Notes under the pieces: model-generated
What the model was told of the DNA's origin: nothing
The model's database searches: none
The model's input: only the letters and a program-made list of their open reading frames with translations
Made by a program: the position numbers and the translations under genes
In this document: piece after piece, positions 1-8,050 of the stretch
Layout: every line of letters starts with the position of its first letter
How positions within the stretch are numbered: the first letter of the stretch is position 1
NCBI GenBank assembly: GCA_965530755.1
Contig: CBESNA010000012.1
Span: forward strand, 26,288-90,287
Reading direction: 5' to 3'
DNA: 64,000 bases
Source: SZUA-35 sp965530755
GTDB taxonomy: Bacteria; Actinomycetota; Acidimicrobiia; Acidimicrobiales; SZUA-35

Positions 1-337
1 CGTCAACGGTCACCGAGGACCCCGGCGTGTGACCCCCGGGAGGGATCGATGCGTCGAGCGAACCCGGGTCCAGCCCGTAGCCGGCCTCGATGTTCTGAAC
101 GATTTGTTCCGGCGTTGACGACTCCGGACCGCTCAACACGATCGAACGTGCAGCCTCGGCGGCTGCGTCACGGGCCGCAGTTTGGCGCTCGACCCACGTC
201 GGCGCCGAGATCACGAGAAGCCCGAACGGCACGAGAATCAGTCCGAACACCATCGGGAACTCGAGCAGCGCACTCCCCCGCTCGGCCCGGTGCCCCTCAC
301 TCCTGTGACAGCGCTTCCGTTCGATGCGGCGACTCAC
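1..337 (-). CDS. TadE-like pseudopilin, 3' end cut by window edge
   Basis: Membrane-anchored pseudopilin of the Tad/Flp pilus system. The visible 112 codons have a short basic N-terminus, then RGSALLEF followed by a hydrophobic stretch (about residues 25-45) and an Ala-rich helix (QTAARDAAAEAARS), the usual TadE/TadG layout. The GTG start at 337 overlaps the stop of the upstream gene as GTGA, so translation is probably coupled. The reading frame is open to base 1, so the C-terminus is missing. It is the last visible gene of a seven-gene pilus operon. Assignment to the TadE/F group rests on layout and context; the exact subtype is not certain. Confidence 0.7.
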   Translation of the reverse strand, partial: MSRRIERKRCHRSEGHRAERGSALLEFPMVFGLILVPFGLLVISAPTWVERQTAARDAAAEAARSIVLSGPESSTPEQIVQNIEAGYGLDPGSLDASIPPGGHTPGSSVTVD

Positions 338-744
338 TCCGGCGCTACTTCCCGAACGGCAGTCGCGGTCACCGTGAACGACCACTCCGGCGAGATCGGC
401 AACCACGGCTCGAAACGGACGTCGGATTCCACGGTCACGAGGTCGGCGCCCACGACGCATCGAGGCGCCGACACCTGCGAACCCAGCGGCCCGCCAAGCA
501 ACCCATCGGCCACGTCGGCGAAACGACGCTCGCAGGCGCCGGGAACGGAGTCGAGAGGACTCGCTGCACGTGCAGCCTCGAGCGCGGCCGACCGAACCGC
601 CCCCCGCCCGTACTGCCACACCGCGAACTGAGCGAAGAGCGTGAAGAAGACCATGAACATGCCGAACGCCACCAGCGTCGTGATGGCCGCCGACCCTCGC
701 TCGTATCTTCTCGACTCCCACTCGCGCGGGCCGCATGATCGCAA
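334..744 (-). CDS. TadE-like pseudopilin
   Basis: A 136-residue protein with the motif YERGSAAITTLVAF followed by one hydrophobic segment (about residues 18-42) and then ALEAARAAS, as in TadE family pilus assembly proteins. TadE-like minor pilins sit in the inner membrane and help assemble or anchor Flp fibres. The proposed TTG start at 744 lies 5 nt beyond the stop of the small pilin gene; no ATG or GTG is available in this frame near there, so the start is tentative. Two Cys residues in the periplasmic part (ACERR and PRCVV) could form a disulfide. It overlaps the next TadE-like gene by 4 nt. Confidence 0.65.
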   Translation of the reverse strand: MRSCGPREWESRRYERGSAAITTLVAFGMFMVFFTLFAQFAVWQYGRGAVRSAALEAARAASPLDSVPGACERRFADVADGLLGGPLGSQVSAPRCVVGADLVTVESDVRFEPWLPISPEWSFTVTATAVREVAPE

Positions 745-748
745 GGGA

Positions 749-949
749 TCAGAGGCCGAGCGAGCCGCGGATCTGAGCGATGACGTCGAGACCCAGGGCC
801 TCCATCGCCGTGAACAACACGACCAGCATGCCGATCGAGAGTGCGCTGATCCCGAGCCATTCGACGACGCCCGCACCTCGCTCCTCATTTCGTCCGAGTG
901 CCTCGTTGGCCTGTTGATTGTCACTTGCTTGTTTCATCGTGTTCTCCAC
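749..949 (-). CDS. Flp/TadE-like small prepilin
   Basis: A 66-residue protein with a class III prepilin signature: a hydrophilic leader of about 24 residues, then RG followed by AGVVEW, so that Glu is at +5 after the Gly cleavage point, and a single hydrophobic helix (LGISALSIGMLVVLFTAM). In Tad systems this kind of protein is cut by a TadV/CpaA prepilin peptidase and forms the Flp fibre or a minor pilin. No prepilin peptidase gene is in this window. A second in-frame ATG at 937 is an alternative start. It lies directly downstream of tadC, which supports the role. Confidence 0.7.
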   Translation of the reverse strand: MENTMKQASDNQQANEALGRNEERGAGVVEWLGISALSIGMLVVLFTAMEALGLDVIAQIRGSLGL

Positions 950-995
950 ACGGTCGAGGTCGGCGACAGGGCACCGACCAGTTTCGGAACGAGGC

Positions 996-1934
996 TCATC
1001 GCCCCATCACCAGAGCCGGCAACGCCGCCCCGACGAACAGCACCATCACCGGGGCGATGAACAGCAGCAGCGGCAGCAGCATCGCTGTGCGGCGTTTGAT
1101 CGCCCATCGAGCCAATGCCTCGCGGCGCTCCGCCCGCAGGTCGGTCCCAACTGCGAGAAGCGCACCGCCGATGTCGCCACCAGTACGGGACGAAGCCGAC
1201 AGCAGCCGATACAGCCGGGCGGCCGCCGGTTCGGGGGTGGATTCGGCCAGCTTGTCGTAGGCCCGCTGAGGGCTCGTCCCACCGCCGATCCACCGCAAGG
1301 CGTCTCGCAGTTCCTCGACCACCGGACCTCGACCGAGTTCGCACACCGACCGGACGGCGTCGACAGGCCCATGGCCGCTGCGGATGTGAACTGCGATCAG
1401 TTGAGCGACGGTGTATGACTCGTTCCGCATACGGGCCCGGCGGTCCCGAATCGCCCGTTCGACGCGGTTTCGTTGGACTGTCGCCGCCGGGAATCCGAAA
1501 CAGGCGATCATCAAGAACGTCATCGGCACTGAACGGAAGAAGAGCGCACCCATGGCAGCACCGAGAGCCACGCCGCCGACGGTGAAGGTCAACTGGCGCA
1601 TGCGGTACTGCTCCGCCTCCACCTCTCGGAAGCCGGCATGCCGAAGTCGGGTGGTGATCGTGTCCGAGTCGGCCGCGTCGATCAGTCGACCAAGGCCTGC
1701 CGCCAACCGTTCAACGATCGGGCCGAGGACACGACCGACCACCGACCGATCGTCGACGACAGTGAGCGCCACGACGGACACGCCTGCGTATCCCGTACCG
1801 AGCCGCGACCGCGACAGGGCGGCATAAGGACGGAGCCGCTGTGCCAGCGCTCGGCGCGGCGGCACCAGGACGCGGACTCCGATTCCAGCGGTGAGCGCTG
1901 CCAGCATCGCCGCGATCATCGAGAGCGAGATCAC
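996..1934 (-). CDS. tadC: Tad pilus inner-membrane platform protein TadC
   Basis: A 312-residue membrane protein of the type II secretion F-domain family (TadC). It has hydrophobic segments near the N-terminus, a central pair around residues 125-155, and a C-terminal pair (LLPLLLFIAPVMVLFVGAALPAL). The cytoplasmic part carries the F-domain pattern with an early GHGPVDAVR helix and SSRTGGDIGGAL. With TadB it should form the platform on which the TadA ATPase acts. The GTG start at 1934 overlaps the tadB stop by 4 nt; an internal ATG at 1919 is the alternative. Function is by family and position. Confidence 0.85.
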   Translation of the reverse strand: MISLSMIAAMLAALTAGIGVRVLVPPRRALAQRLRPYAALSRSRLGTGYAGVSVVALTVVDDRSVVGRVLGPIVERLAAGLGRLIDAADSDTITTRLRHAGFREVEAEQYRMRQLTFTVGGVALGAAMGALFFRSVPMTFLMIACFGFPAATVQRNRVERAIRDRRARMRNESYTVAQLIAVHIRSGHGPVDAVRSVCELGRGPVVEELRDALRWIGGGTSPQRAYDKLAESTPEPAAARLYRLLSASSRTGGDIGGALLAVGTDLRAERREALARWAIKRRTAMLLPLLLFIAPVMVLFVGAALPALVMGR

Positions 1935-2812
1935 GTCGGCACTCCCACAGCCAGGATTCGCTCCTCGACCGGCACACGACCCAGCCGAGTGATCACCACC
2001 AGACCACCAACGCTCATGAGCGCCCCGGCAATGACCACGAACCATCCGGCGGACGTGGCATAGAAACTGCGATACCCCGGGGTGAACACGCAGAGCATCG
2101 CCAGCACGACGAAGGGGAGCACGGCTGCTCCTCTGGCCTCGAGCTTTGTCTCGAGTTGAAGCGTCTCGATCTCGTCGAGCAGCCGAAGATCCTCGGCCGA
2201 CGAGGAGGCGAGATCATCGAGAATGTCGATCACCACCGACGAACCCTGTTCGAACGCCACGAGCAGAACCTCGATCACGCGGTCGCTGAGCGGGTCGGCC
2301 AGCTCCTCACGCACGACCTCCAACGCCGTTCGTTGGTCGAGCGCCCCGGAGAGCCCGGCATAGCGATTGAAGTAGGAGCGAAGCGGCACCGGTCCCGAAC
2401 GCCCGATCTCACACAGACTTGCGTGCATCGACAGCGACGCCCGCAAATGGGTGATCAGGTCGCGGAGTGCATCCGGCCATGCAGCGAGCCTCGCCTGGAC
2501 GAGTGCGCGACGTCGACGAGCAAACACGCTGTGAGGAACCGCAGATGCGACCGTCCCCGCCACCACACCGAGGGCTGGAACGCCGACCACGGCACCGGCG
2601 ATGGAACCGACCGTGACCCCCAGCCCGAGCGAGACCATCACGAATTGCAGCGGCGTGACGTCTGCACCCGCCTGCTGCAACCACTCTCGCCACGACACTC
2701 CAATCGAGCGTCGTTCGAGGGGGCGACGCAGCCACGCCGGCGTGACACCGAGCAACGAGCCGAGAGACAGGTAGACCAGCGCACCCGCAGCGAGTCCGGC
2801 AAGCAGGCGCAT
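1931..2812 (-). CDS. tadB: Tad pilus inner-membrane platform protein TadB
   Basis: A 293-residue T2SF-domain membrane protein. It starts with a hydrophobic helix (MRLLAGLAAGALVYLSLGSL), has a second hydrophobic block near residues 55-95, the F-domain helix bundle (LRASLSMHASLCEIGRSG, then FEQGSSVVIDILDDLA) and two C-terminal membrane helices. It pairs with TadC to make the assembly platform. The ATG at 2812 overlaps the tadA stop as ATGA, a sign of coupled translation. The start is well placed because the preceding frame has no membrane helix. Confidence 0.88.
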   Translation of the reverse strand: MRLLAGLAAGALVYLSLGSLLGVTPAWLRRPLERRSIGVSWREWLQQAGADVTPLQFVMVSLGLGVTVGSIAGAVVGVPALGVVAGTVASAVPHSVFARRRRALVQARLAAWPDALRDLITHLRASLSMHASLCEIGRSGPVPLRSYFNRYAGLSGALDQRTALEVVREELADPLSDRVIEVLLVAFEQGSSVVIDILDDLASSSAEDLRLLDEIETLQLETKLEARGAAVLPFVVLAMLCVFTPGYRSFYATSAGWFVVIAGALMSVGGLVVITRLGRVPVEERILAVGVPT

Positions 2813-4119
2813 CACAGCTCCCTCGATCCGTCGAGCAGTTCGGTGACCGAGATCCCGTGCGGACGCAGAACACGACCGAGGCGGACCTCGAGCTCGGATG
2901 GCAGTGGACTTCCTGTCCACACCAGCGGTGCACCGAAGTCCTCGCGCACGAAGATGGGTTCGACCGTGAAGTCGACTTCGGCCGCTTGCATCGGCGGGAT
3001 GGCCACGATCTCCATCACCTGGCGACGGCCGGCTCGCCCGGTGCCGGTGGCAGCCGTCGGCTCCTTGGCGGTGTGGACGACGAGGTCGACGATCGAGCTG
3101 AACACGGAACGGATCTGATCCGGCGACACGTTCGGGCCAGCCATCGATGCCGTCGACACCAGAGCTTGGAGACCTTGCCGAGCGCTGTTCGCGTGGATGG
3201 TCGACAACATGCCACAGCCGGCGTTGCCCGCTCTGGTCAGCTCGTACGCCTCCTCACCACGAACCTCGCCGACCGCAATCAGATCGGGCCGCATGCCGAG
3301 CGACATGCGTACGAGGTGGCGAAGGCTCACCTCACCGTTGCCGTCCGGCCCTGCGGGCCGGGTCCGCCACCGGGCGGCGTGGAGATGATCGGCCGAGAGT
3401 TCGGGCGTGTCCTCGCACACGATGACGCGCAGGCTCGGCTGTGCAGAGCGAAGCAGAGCGTTGACCAGCGTGGTCTTTCCCGATCCCGGTTGACCAGTCA
3501 CGATCACCCCGGTGGGTGTCCGAAGCGACAGCGTCAGCAGCGCAGCGGCCGCCGGAGAGATGGCATCCCACTCGATCAGCTCCTCGAACGTTTCGCGTTT
3601 GGCGAGGTACCGGCGGATGGTGACGTCGATCCGGTCGGCGATCGGAGGGATCACGACCCCGAGCCGAGCCGATCCGTCGAGGATCTGCGTCTGCGCAATC
3701 GGGTGCCCCTCGTCGACCGATGCCCCGACCCCCGCAAGCAGCTTCGACACGATGTGCTCGACTTCATGCTCGCTCACGGGTTCGTCGTGGGCCACGAGAC
3801 GACCAGTGGTGTCGATGTAGCTGACCTCCTGGCCGTGGACGATCAACTCCTCGTAGTCGATCGTGCCGTCGAGAAACGGGGTGAGCGGTCCGAAGTCGAG
3901 TAGAGATCGGGAGAGCCGTTCGACCATTGCAGCCGGGTCGTGGAGGGGGCGACGACCGCCACTCGACGTCGCTTCGATCTGATAGTGATCGACCAGGGAG
4001 CGGACCATTGCTTGCACGTCGCCCTGGGCGCTCGTGTCGAGGCCACGGCGTCGAAGCTCGTCGAGGCAGTCGTACCGGAGGTGCTCGTAAGCGTCGAGCG
4101 CCGGGGGCGTGATGGTCAT
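2812..4119 (-). CDS. tadA: Tad pilus assembly ATPase TadA/CpaF
   Basis: Hexameric secretion ATPase that powers Flp pilus assembly from the cytoplasm. The 435 residues show the CpaF N-terminal domain, Walker A GQPGSGKT at about 209-216, an Asp box VCEDTPEL, a Walker-B-like segment LIAVGEVRGEEA and the His box STIHANSARQG. Length is normal for the family. The ATG at 4119 overlaps the stop of the CpaE-like gene (ATGA) and the end overlaps tadB. Among type II/IV secretion ATPases the CpaF subgroup fits best because tadB, tadC and cpaB-like genes are adjacent. Confidence 0.93.
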   Translation of the reverse strand: MTITPPALDAYEHLRYDCLDELRRRGLDTSAQGDVQAMVRSLVDHYQIEATSSGGRRPLHDPAAMVERLSRSLLDFGPLTPFLDGTIDYEELIVHGQEVSYIDTTGRLVAHDEPVSEHEVEHIVSKLLAGVGASVDEGHPIAQTQILDGSARLGVVIPPIADRIDVTIRRYLAKRETFEELIEWDAISPAAAALLTLSLRTPTGVIVTGQPGSGKTTLVNALLRSAQPSLRVIVCEDTPELSADHLHAARWRTRPAGPDGNGEVSLRHLVRMSLGMRPDLIAVGEVRGEEAYELTRAGNAGCGMLSTIHANSARQGLQALVSTASMAGPNVSPDQIRSVFSSIVDLVVHTAKEPTAATGTGRAGRRQVMEIVAIPPMQAAEVDFTVEPIFVREDFGAPLVWTGSPLPSELEVRLGRVLRPHGISVTELLDGSREL

Positions 4120-5393
4120 GCCGCAACCCCGCCGTCGGTCGTGAGCCCGCCGCGGGCAGCGTCGTCGTCCGCTGCGTCGATCTGCGACGCAGTCGGGCGG
4201 ACCGCGACGCTCGAATCGAATGGCAGCCGGCTGATCGCTTTCAGGAAGCCGCCACGAGTCACCAGCGATGCCTCCCAAGCTGCACGTTCGACTCGCTTGT
4301 CGTGACCGCTGACGACAACGTCGCCGATACGGGGACCCGCGATCTCTCGGAGCTGCTGAACCAACTGGGTTCGCGCACTCGGCGACGATGGGCACCGGTT
4401 GATCACGACGTCGATCGGGGTTTCCCCCACCAGCGCGGTCACGTCGAGCAGCCAGTCGACGAACCGAAGCACTCCCACCGAGCTTCCGTCGCAGACACCC
4501 AGCACACGGGTGGCGCGCTGCACCACTGCACGCGACATACCGAAGCGGTTCCCGTGACGAGCGAGGTCCTCGAGATTGGGACCGAGACGGGTGACGACCA
4601 ACGGCCATCGAGCGGCGAGCTCCTCGACCAGCGCCGAGGCGTCGTCAGGCCGGAGCAGCGACCAATCGTCACGCGATGCAAGCCCGACGATCACGTCGAA
4701 CGGGAGCGAACGACGCCCGACCACGGAACGAGCAAGACAGTTCTCGATGCGATCACGATCGTCGCCGAACGCGAGCTGTTCGCCTCGGTGCGCTTCGACA
4801 GCGGTGACGATGTGCGGATGAATGGCGAGACCAAGGCGCCGGGCGAGGGACGGGTGTGTCTCGTCGACGTCGATGAGGAGCGGGCGGATCCCACCCCACA
4901 GCTGGGACAAGGCGATACTGACCTCGGTGGCGCCGGCGCCCGCAGGGCCGCCGACGGCAATCACCTGCCGATCACCTTTCGGGATCCGATCGCTCTCGGT
5001 CTCGACGAGCTCGACGAATCGTTCGGAGAGTCCGGTGTCGGGCGCGATCGAGCGAACGACCTCGACCAGTTGCTCGACATCGAGCGAGCATGGCATCACG
5101 ACGTCGATACCGAGCCTTCGCAAGTGACGTTCGCCGTGGCCGTCGGATTCACCCGGATCGAACAGACCGACGATGACGACGCCGGCCTCGCGCATCTGGA
5201 CGACCGTCGGCGGCGACAACCAACTGGTGTCGTCATCGAGCATCACGACCGACACGTCACCGCTCGCGGCATCGATGCCGTCCCGCAGGAGCGACGCATC
5301 GATGTCGGCGACATGATCGCGACAGTGCCGTTGGAGCGAGCCGCGCCACGATCGGGTGCTCAGCGCCAATCCCAATGCGATTACGTCTGTCAC
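4116..5393 (-). CDS. CpaE/TadZ-like MinD-family pilus localisation protein
   Basis: A 425-residue protein with an N-terminal receiver-like half (about 1-130) and a C-terminal MinD/ParA-type domain. The P-loop region reads GGPAGAGATEVSIAL, a deviant Walker A in which the usual signature and P-loop lysines are absent; later IDVDETHPSLARRLGL resembles the switch region. CpaE/TadZ proteins place the pilus machine at a cell pole. Lost lysines suggest weak or no ATP hydrolysis, as is known for some TadZ proteins. It is coupled by 4-nt overlaps with the cpaB-like gene before it and tadA after it. Confidence 0.8.
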   Translation of the reverse strand: MTDVIALGLALSTRSWRGSLQRHCRDHVADIDASLLRDGIDAASGDVSVVMLDDDTSWLSPPTVVQMREAGVVIVGLFDPGESDGHGERHLRRLGIDVVMPCSLDVEQLVEVVRSIAPDTGLSERFVELVETESDRIPKGDRQVIAVGGPAGAGATEVSIALSQLWGGIRPLLIDVDETHPSLARRLGLAIHPHIVTAVEAHRGEQLAFGDDRDRIENCLARSVVGRRSLPFDVIVGLASRDDWSLLRPDDASALVEELAARWPLVVTRLGPNLEDLARHGNRFGMSRAVVQRATRVLGVCDGSSVGVLRFVDWLLDVTALVGETPIDVVINRCPSSPSARTQLVQQLREIAGPRIGDVVVSGHDKRVERAAWEASLVTRGGFLKAISRLPFDSSVAVRPTASQIDAADDDAARGGLTTDGGVAA

Positions 5394-6091
5394 GAGCCCT
5401 CCTCGGATCCAGCGCCTTCCGATGGCAACGGTGCCGCGACGATCTCGACCGGCGCAGACCCGGTCGATCGCACCAGCTCGACCGGCCCTCGGCCGAGGGC
5501 CTCACTCAGCAGAAGGGCCTCGCGGTCGTCGATGCCGACCGTGACCCAGGCGGACCGAGAGCTTGCGGCGGCGAACGCAGTTCCACCCGCAGCCGAGGGC
5601 AAGCGGACGACTTCGGCATCGACCACGACGTAGTGCATGGACCCTGCGGCGTTGGTGCCGATCACATCGACACGATCGCCGGGCTGGAGGCCGAGCCCGT
5701 CGATCACCGAACTGTCGATCGGGATCGCGAACGTTCGCCCGACGGCGGCGACATCGACCGGCAAGAGGTCGCTCGCGAGCAACGGCTCCCCGCCGTCCAA
5801 CCCGTTCCGAACGCGACCGACGGGAACGCCGTCGGCGACCCGGAGGAGCGAGGGCAGCAGCGCAGTGTCAGCCGCAACATCGACCGCCTCGAGATCGGCA
5901 ACGCTCAGCGTCAGACCGGCCGCGACATCATTGCGCACCATCCATACCGACTCGGTGGCCGACCGATCTCGCAGCACCGATGCAACCAGCACGAAGGTGG
6001 CGAGTGCGGCCACGATCATCAGGACGTGAGGAAGGCCGACCCGGCCCGCCGGTGCACGGGAGGTTCGTCCGAATGTCGATCGTGCTTCCAT
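5390..6091 (-). CDS. cpaB: CpaB/RcpC-like SAF-domain pilus assembly protein
   Basis: A 233-residue protein with one N-terminal membrane helix (MIVAALATFVLVASVL) followed by a SAF domain (DVAAGLTLSVADLEAV) and the CpaB hallmark LQPGDRVDVIGT near the middle. CpaB/RcpC is a periplasmic part of the Flp pilus system. The ATG at 6091 is preceded by a purine-rich GGCGGAAGC, which favours it over the longer frame starting at 6211. It is the first gene of the pilus operon; the 190-nt gap to the divergent HTH gene must hold its promoter. Confidence 0.82.
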   Translation of the reverse strand: MEARSTFGRTSRAPAGRVGLPHVLMIVAALATFVLVASVLRDRSATESVWMVRNDVAAGLTLSVADLEAVDVAADTALLPSLLRVADGVPVGRVRNGLDGGEPLLASDLLPVDVAAVGRTFAIPIDSSVIDGLGLQPGDRVDVIGTNAAGSMHYVVVDAEVVRLPSAAGGTAFAAASSRSAWVTVGIDDREALLLSEALGRGPVELVRSTGSAPVEIVAAPLPSEGAGSEEGS

Positions 6092-6276
6092 TGCTTCCGC
6101 CAATCTCGAACGTACGTCGATGCTGTTCGCATCGCCTACCAACCGGCGAGATCCGGAGGGAGAAGCGAAGGAAAGCAGCGACAGGGATCGGCGGCAAGAG
6201 CCGCGAGGCACCCGCCGAAGTCGACCGATCGACGGGATTTGGCCGACAGTATCATGAGCTGAGCGGAAAGAACCGC

Positions 6277-6282
6277 TACTGT
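6277..6282 (+). promoter_or_regulatory. -10 box TACTGT, leaderless type
   Basis: TACTGT lies 7 nt before the ATG at 6290. It overlaps the alternative GTG codon at 6281, so it argues that the ATG is the true start and that the mRNA begins at or next to it. Confidence 0.5.
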
Positions 6283-6289
6283 GGCCAGT

Positions 6290-6532
6290 ATGCAGGAATC
6301 AAGAGACGGTTACGAAGCGGTTCGAGCGGCCTATCCCCCGCTGTTGAACACTGCCCAGGTCGCAGAACTCCTCGATCTCAACACACGAACCGTCCTCGCG
6401 ATGGCCAACGACGGGCGCCTGCCCGCAAGTCGTCTGGCCGACTCACGGAAGTTCCACTTCCTCCTCGAGGACATCATCACAACGCTCAAGTCGAACCGGG
6501 TGGTGCCGGTCGAGGAGACACTCGACCGCTAA
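6290..6532 (+). CDS. Small MerR/excisionase-type HTH protein
   Basis: An 80-residue DNA-binding protein of the HTH_17/excisionase family: LLNTAQVAELLDLNTRTVLAMANDGRLPASRLADSRKFHF matches the winged-helix pattern in which the second helix is followed by a short wing ending in an aromatic residue. It is divergent from the Tad operon and is the only regulator beside it, so control of the pilus genes is possible but not shown. No integrase or prophage genes are near, so a role as a true excisionase is unlikely. Start chosen from the TACTGT box 7 nt upstream; the stop overlaps the convergent gene by 4 nt. Confidence 0.7.
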   Translation: MQESRDGYEAVRAAYPPLLNTAQVAELLDLNTRTVLAMANDGRLPASRLADSRKFHFLLEDIITTLKSNRVVPVEETLDR

Positions 6533-7059
6533 CGGGCGGATGGGCCGATCCAGGCCAGCGATGCCATTGGAATCAAAAGCGCTCCGCCAGTCGACGATGC
6601 GAGTTCGAGATGGGTCGACGATGCTGCGAGCAGCACCCCAGTCGCCGTCTCTGCCGCCCGGAGCCCGATCTTCACCTCTGCGTTGACCTGCACGAGTTCA
6701 CGGCAGCGCGCCAGCACAGTCTCTGGGTGGCCCGTGGTGACTGCGACTCGGCCCGCGTCGCCCGGCACCACCCGGACCAGCGAGACCGCATCCAGCGCAA
6801 CATCGACCGGGGATCCGTCGGCCACGGCAAGACGCACCACCTCGCTGCCAACGTGACGGACCCGGCCCGAAAGCGCGGCGGTGCCGATCTCGAAACGCAT
6901 CGCCGCGCCCGATCGCGCATGATCGAGCACGGCGTCCCGCAAGGTTCGCGTGGCCATCGCCAGCTCCGCTACGGCCGCCTCAGCGTCCTCTTGCATCGCC
7001 CGAGCGTCGACCCGAAAGCGCCGGATTGTGCGTTCAGTGTCGTCCATCGAATCACCCAT
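6529..7059 (-). CDS. Conserved hypothetical protein
   Basis: Not recognised. The 176-residue protein has an Arg-rich helical N-terminus (TIRRFRVDARAMQEDAEAAVAELAMATRTLRDAV) followed by a beta-rich part with repeated Val/Leu strands and Gly turns (GRVRHVGSEVVRLAVADGSP). No signal peptide or membrane helix. The second half resembles small-barrel folds, but no family motif is clear. Start may be ATG 7059 or ATG 7047. It converges on the HTH gene with a 4-nt overlap and diverges from the LysM gene across a short AT-rich gap. Confidence 0.55.
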   Translation of the reverse strand: MGDSMDDTERTIRRFRVDARAMQEDAEAAVAELAMATRTLRDAVLDHARSGAAMRFEIGTAALSGRVRHVGSEVVRLAVADGSPVDVALDAVSLVRVVPGDAGRVAVTTGHPETVLARCRELVQVNAEVKIGLRAAETATGVLLAASSTHLELASSTGGALLIPMASLAWIGPSAR

Positions 7060-7088
7060 CGGCGGAGAGCTCGCCTTTCTGAATCATC

Positions 7089-7119
7089 TTGACAGCTCCT
7101 CTGTTCGTTTGTTTACTAT
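7089..7119 (+). promoter_or_regulatory. Promoter of the LysM gene (TTGACA ... TTTACTAT)
   Basis: A perfect -35 TTGACA at 7089-7094 is followed by TTTACT (7112-7117, 17-nt spacer) overlapped by TACTAT (7114-7119, 19-nt spacer), in an AT-rich patch of a GC-rich genome. The -10 touches or covers the ATG at 7118 and there is no ribosome binding site, so the message is probably leaderless from about GTG 7124. Confidence 0.6.
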
Positions 7120-8014
7120 GATTGTGCACAATTTCCATCTTCACGATCATTCTGCAATCAGTGACGGAGGCCAATCACCCACGCCGGGTCTGGCAACTTT
7201 CGCCGCCTTCGCCAGCGCAGTGGCCGGCGGCACGAGCGTGGGACACCTGCTCTTCGGCAGTCGCTTGCCTCGACAGCCAGAGGACGTGGTCGTGTTCGTG
7301 GCCGCCGTGATCCTCTGCGTGATCGTCGGGTGGTTCATGGTCAACGTGGTCTCGTGGACCGTCGCCCTGCGCCGCGGCCTCACGCTCCGCCGCTTCACCC
7401 TTCCCGGCACTCGTCGCCTGGCACAGGTCTTCCTGGCCCTGTCACTGGGCACCGCATGCATCGCGGAGGCCGACGAATCCCCGACGATGGTGTTGATCGA
7501 AGGCGAAGTCGGTCCGACGACGGTCGAAGCGCGGTCCGGCACGATGGCAACCAGCACGGCACTGTCCAGCACGATGGCAACCAGCACGGCGCCTACGAGT
7601 ACGACGGCAACCAGCACGGCGCCTACGAGTGCGACGCCACCTCCGGCCGACGAAGCACCCGGCGAGGCAGCACCGCTCGATCGAGCGCAGCCATCGACCA
7701 CCACCACTCCGGATGTGGAGGCAGCGAGCGACCGACAAGGCGAGGGCGAAATCGACTCCATCCCCGCCCACGACCTGATCGTGAATCGCGGCGACAACCT
7801 CTGGTCGCTCAGCGTCGAGACATTGCAGCGACACGGCATCGCAGATCCGTCGGCGTCGACCGTCGCGTCGTACTGGCGTCTCGTGATCGCCGCGAACAAC
7901 GTTCGATCCGGCAATCCGAACCTGATCGTCGTCGGCGAAACGATCCACATGCCCGCCCACGGGCCGCAGGGCTCGGCTCCTGCGCCACCGCGGCAGACAG
8001 TCGCCGCGCGATAG
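7118..8014 (+). CDS. Membrane protein with C-terminal LysM domain
   Basis: A 298-residue protein with two or three N-terminal hydrophobic segments (AAFASAVAGG, then VVVFVAAVILCVIVGWFMVNVVSW, then LAQVFLALSLGTA), a Thr/Ser/Ala/Pro-rich linker (about residues 140-210) and a C-terminal LysM domain: HDLIVNRGDNLWSLS, later NPNLIVVGETIHMP. LysM binds peptidoglycan, so this is a wall-contacting membrane protein. The linker contains a 30-bp tandem repeat. The start may be GTG 7124 rather than ATG 7118 given the promoter position. Enzymatic activity is not apparent. Confidence 0.75.
   Translation: MIVHNFHLHDHSAISDGGQSPTPGLATFAAFASAVAGGTSVGHLLFGSRLPRQPEDVVVFVAAVILCVIVGWFMVNVVSWTVALRRGLTLRRFTLPGTRRLAQVFLALSLGTACIAEADESPTMVLIEGEVGPTTVEARSGTMATSTALSSTMATSTAPTSTTATSTAPTSATPPPADEAPGEAAPLDRAQPSTTTTPDVEAASDRQGEGEIDSIPAHDLIVNRGDNLWSLSVETLQRHGIADPSASTVASYWRLVIAANNVRSGNPNLIVVGETIHMPAHGPQGSAPAPPRQTVAAR
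7541..7630 (+). repeat. 30-bp tandem repeat, three copies, in LysM linker
   Basis: Three near-identical 30-bp units each encode a ten-residue Thr/Ala/Ser segment (for example TMATSTAPTS). The last two differ by one base. They lengthen the linker between the membrane part and the LysM domain. Confidence 0.9.
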
Positions 8015-8050
8015 GGAATCTCCCGACCTCGGTGAGGTGTTGCACAGCCC

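Noticed and set aside
4302..5633. Plus-strand open frame opposite the CpaE-like gene
   Set aside because: Composition typical of antisense frames; it would cover a well-formed pilus gene.
6290..6532. Excisionase-like gene as evidence of a prophage or integrative element
   Set aside because: No integrase, att-like repeats or phage genes nearby; HTH_17 proteins are common chromosomal regulators.
7541..7630. Possible CRISPR-like repeats in the LysM gene
   Set aside because: Units are directly adjacent with no spacers and are in frame as a coding linker.
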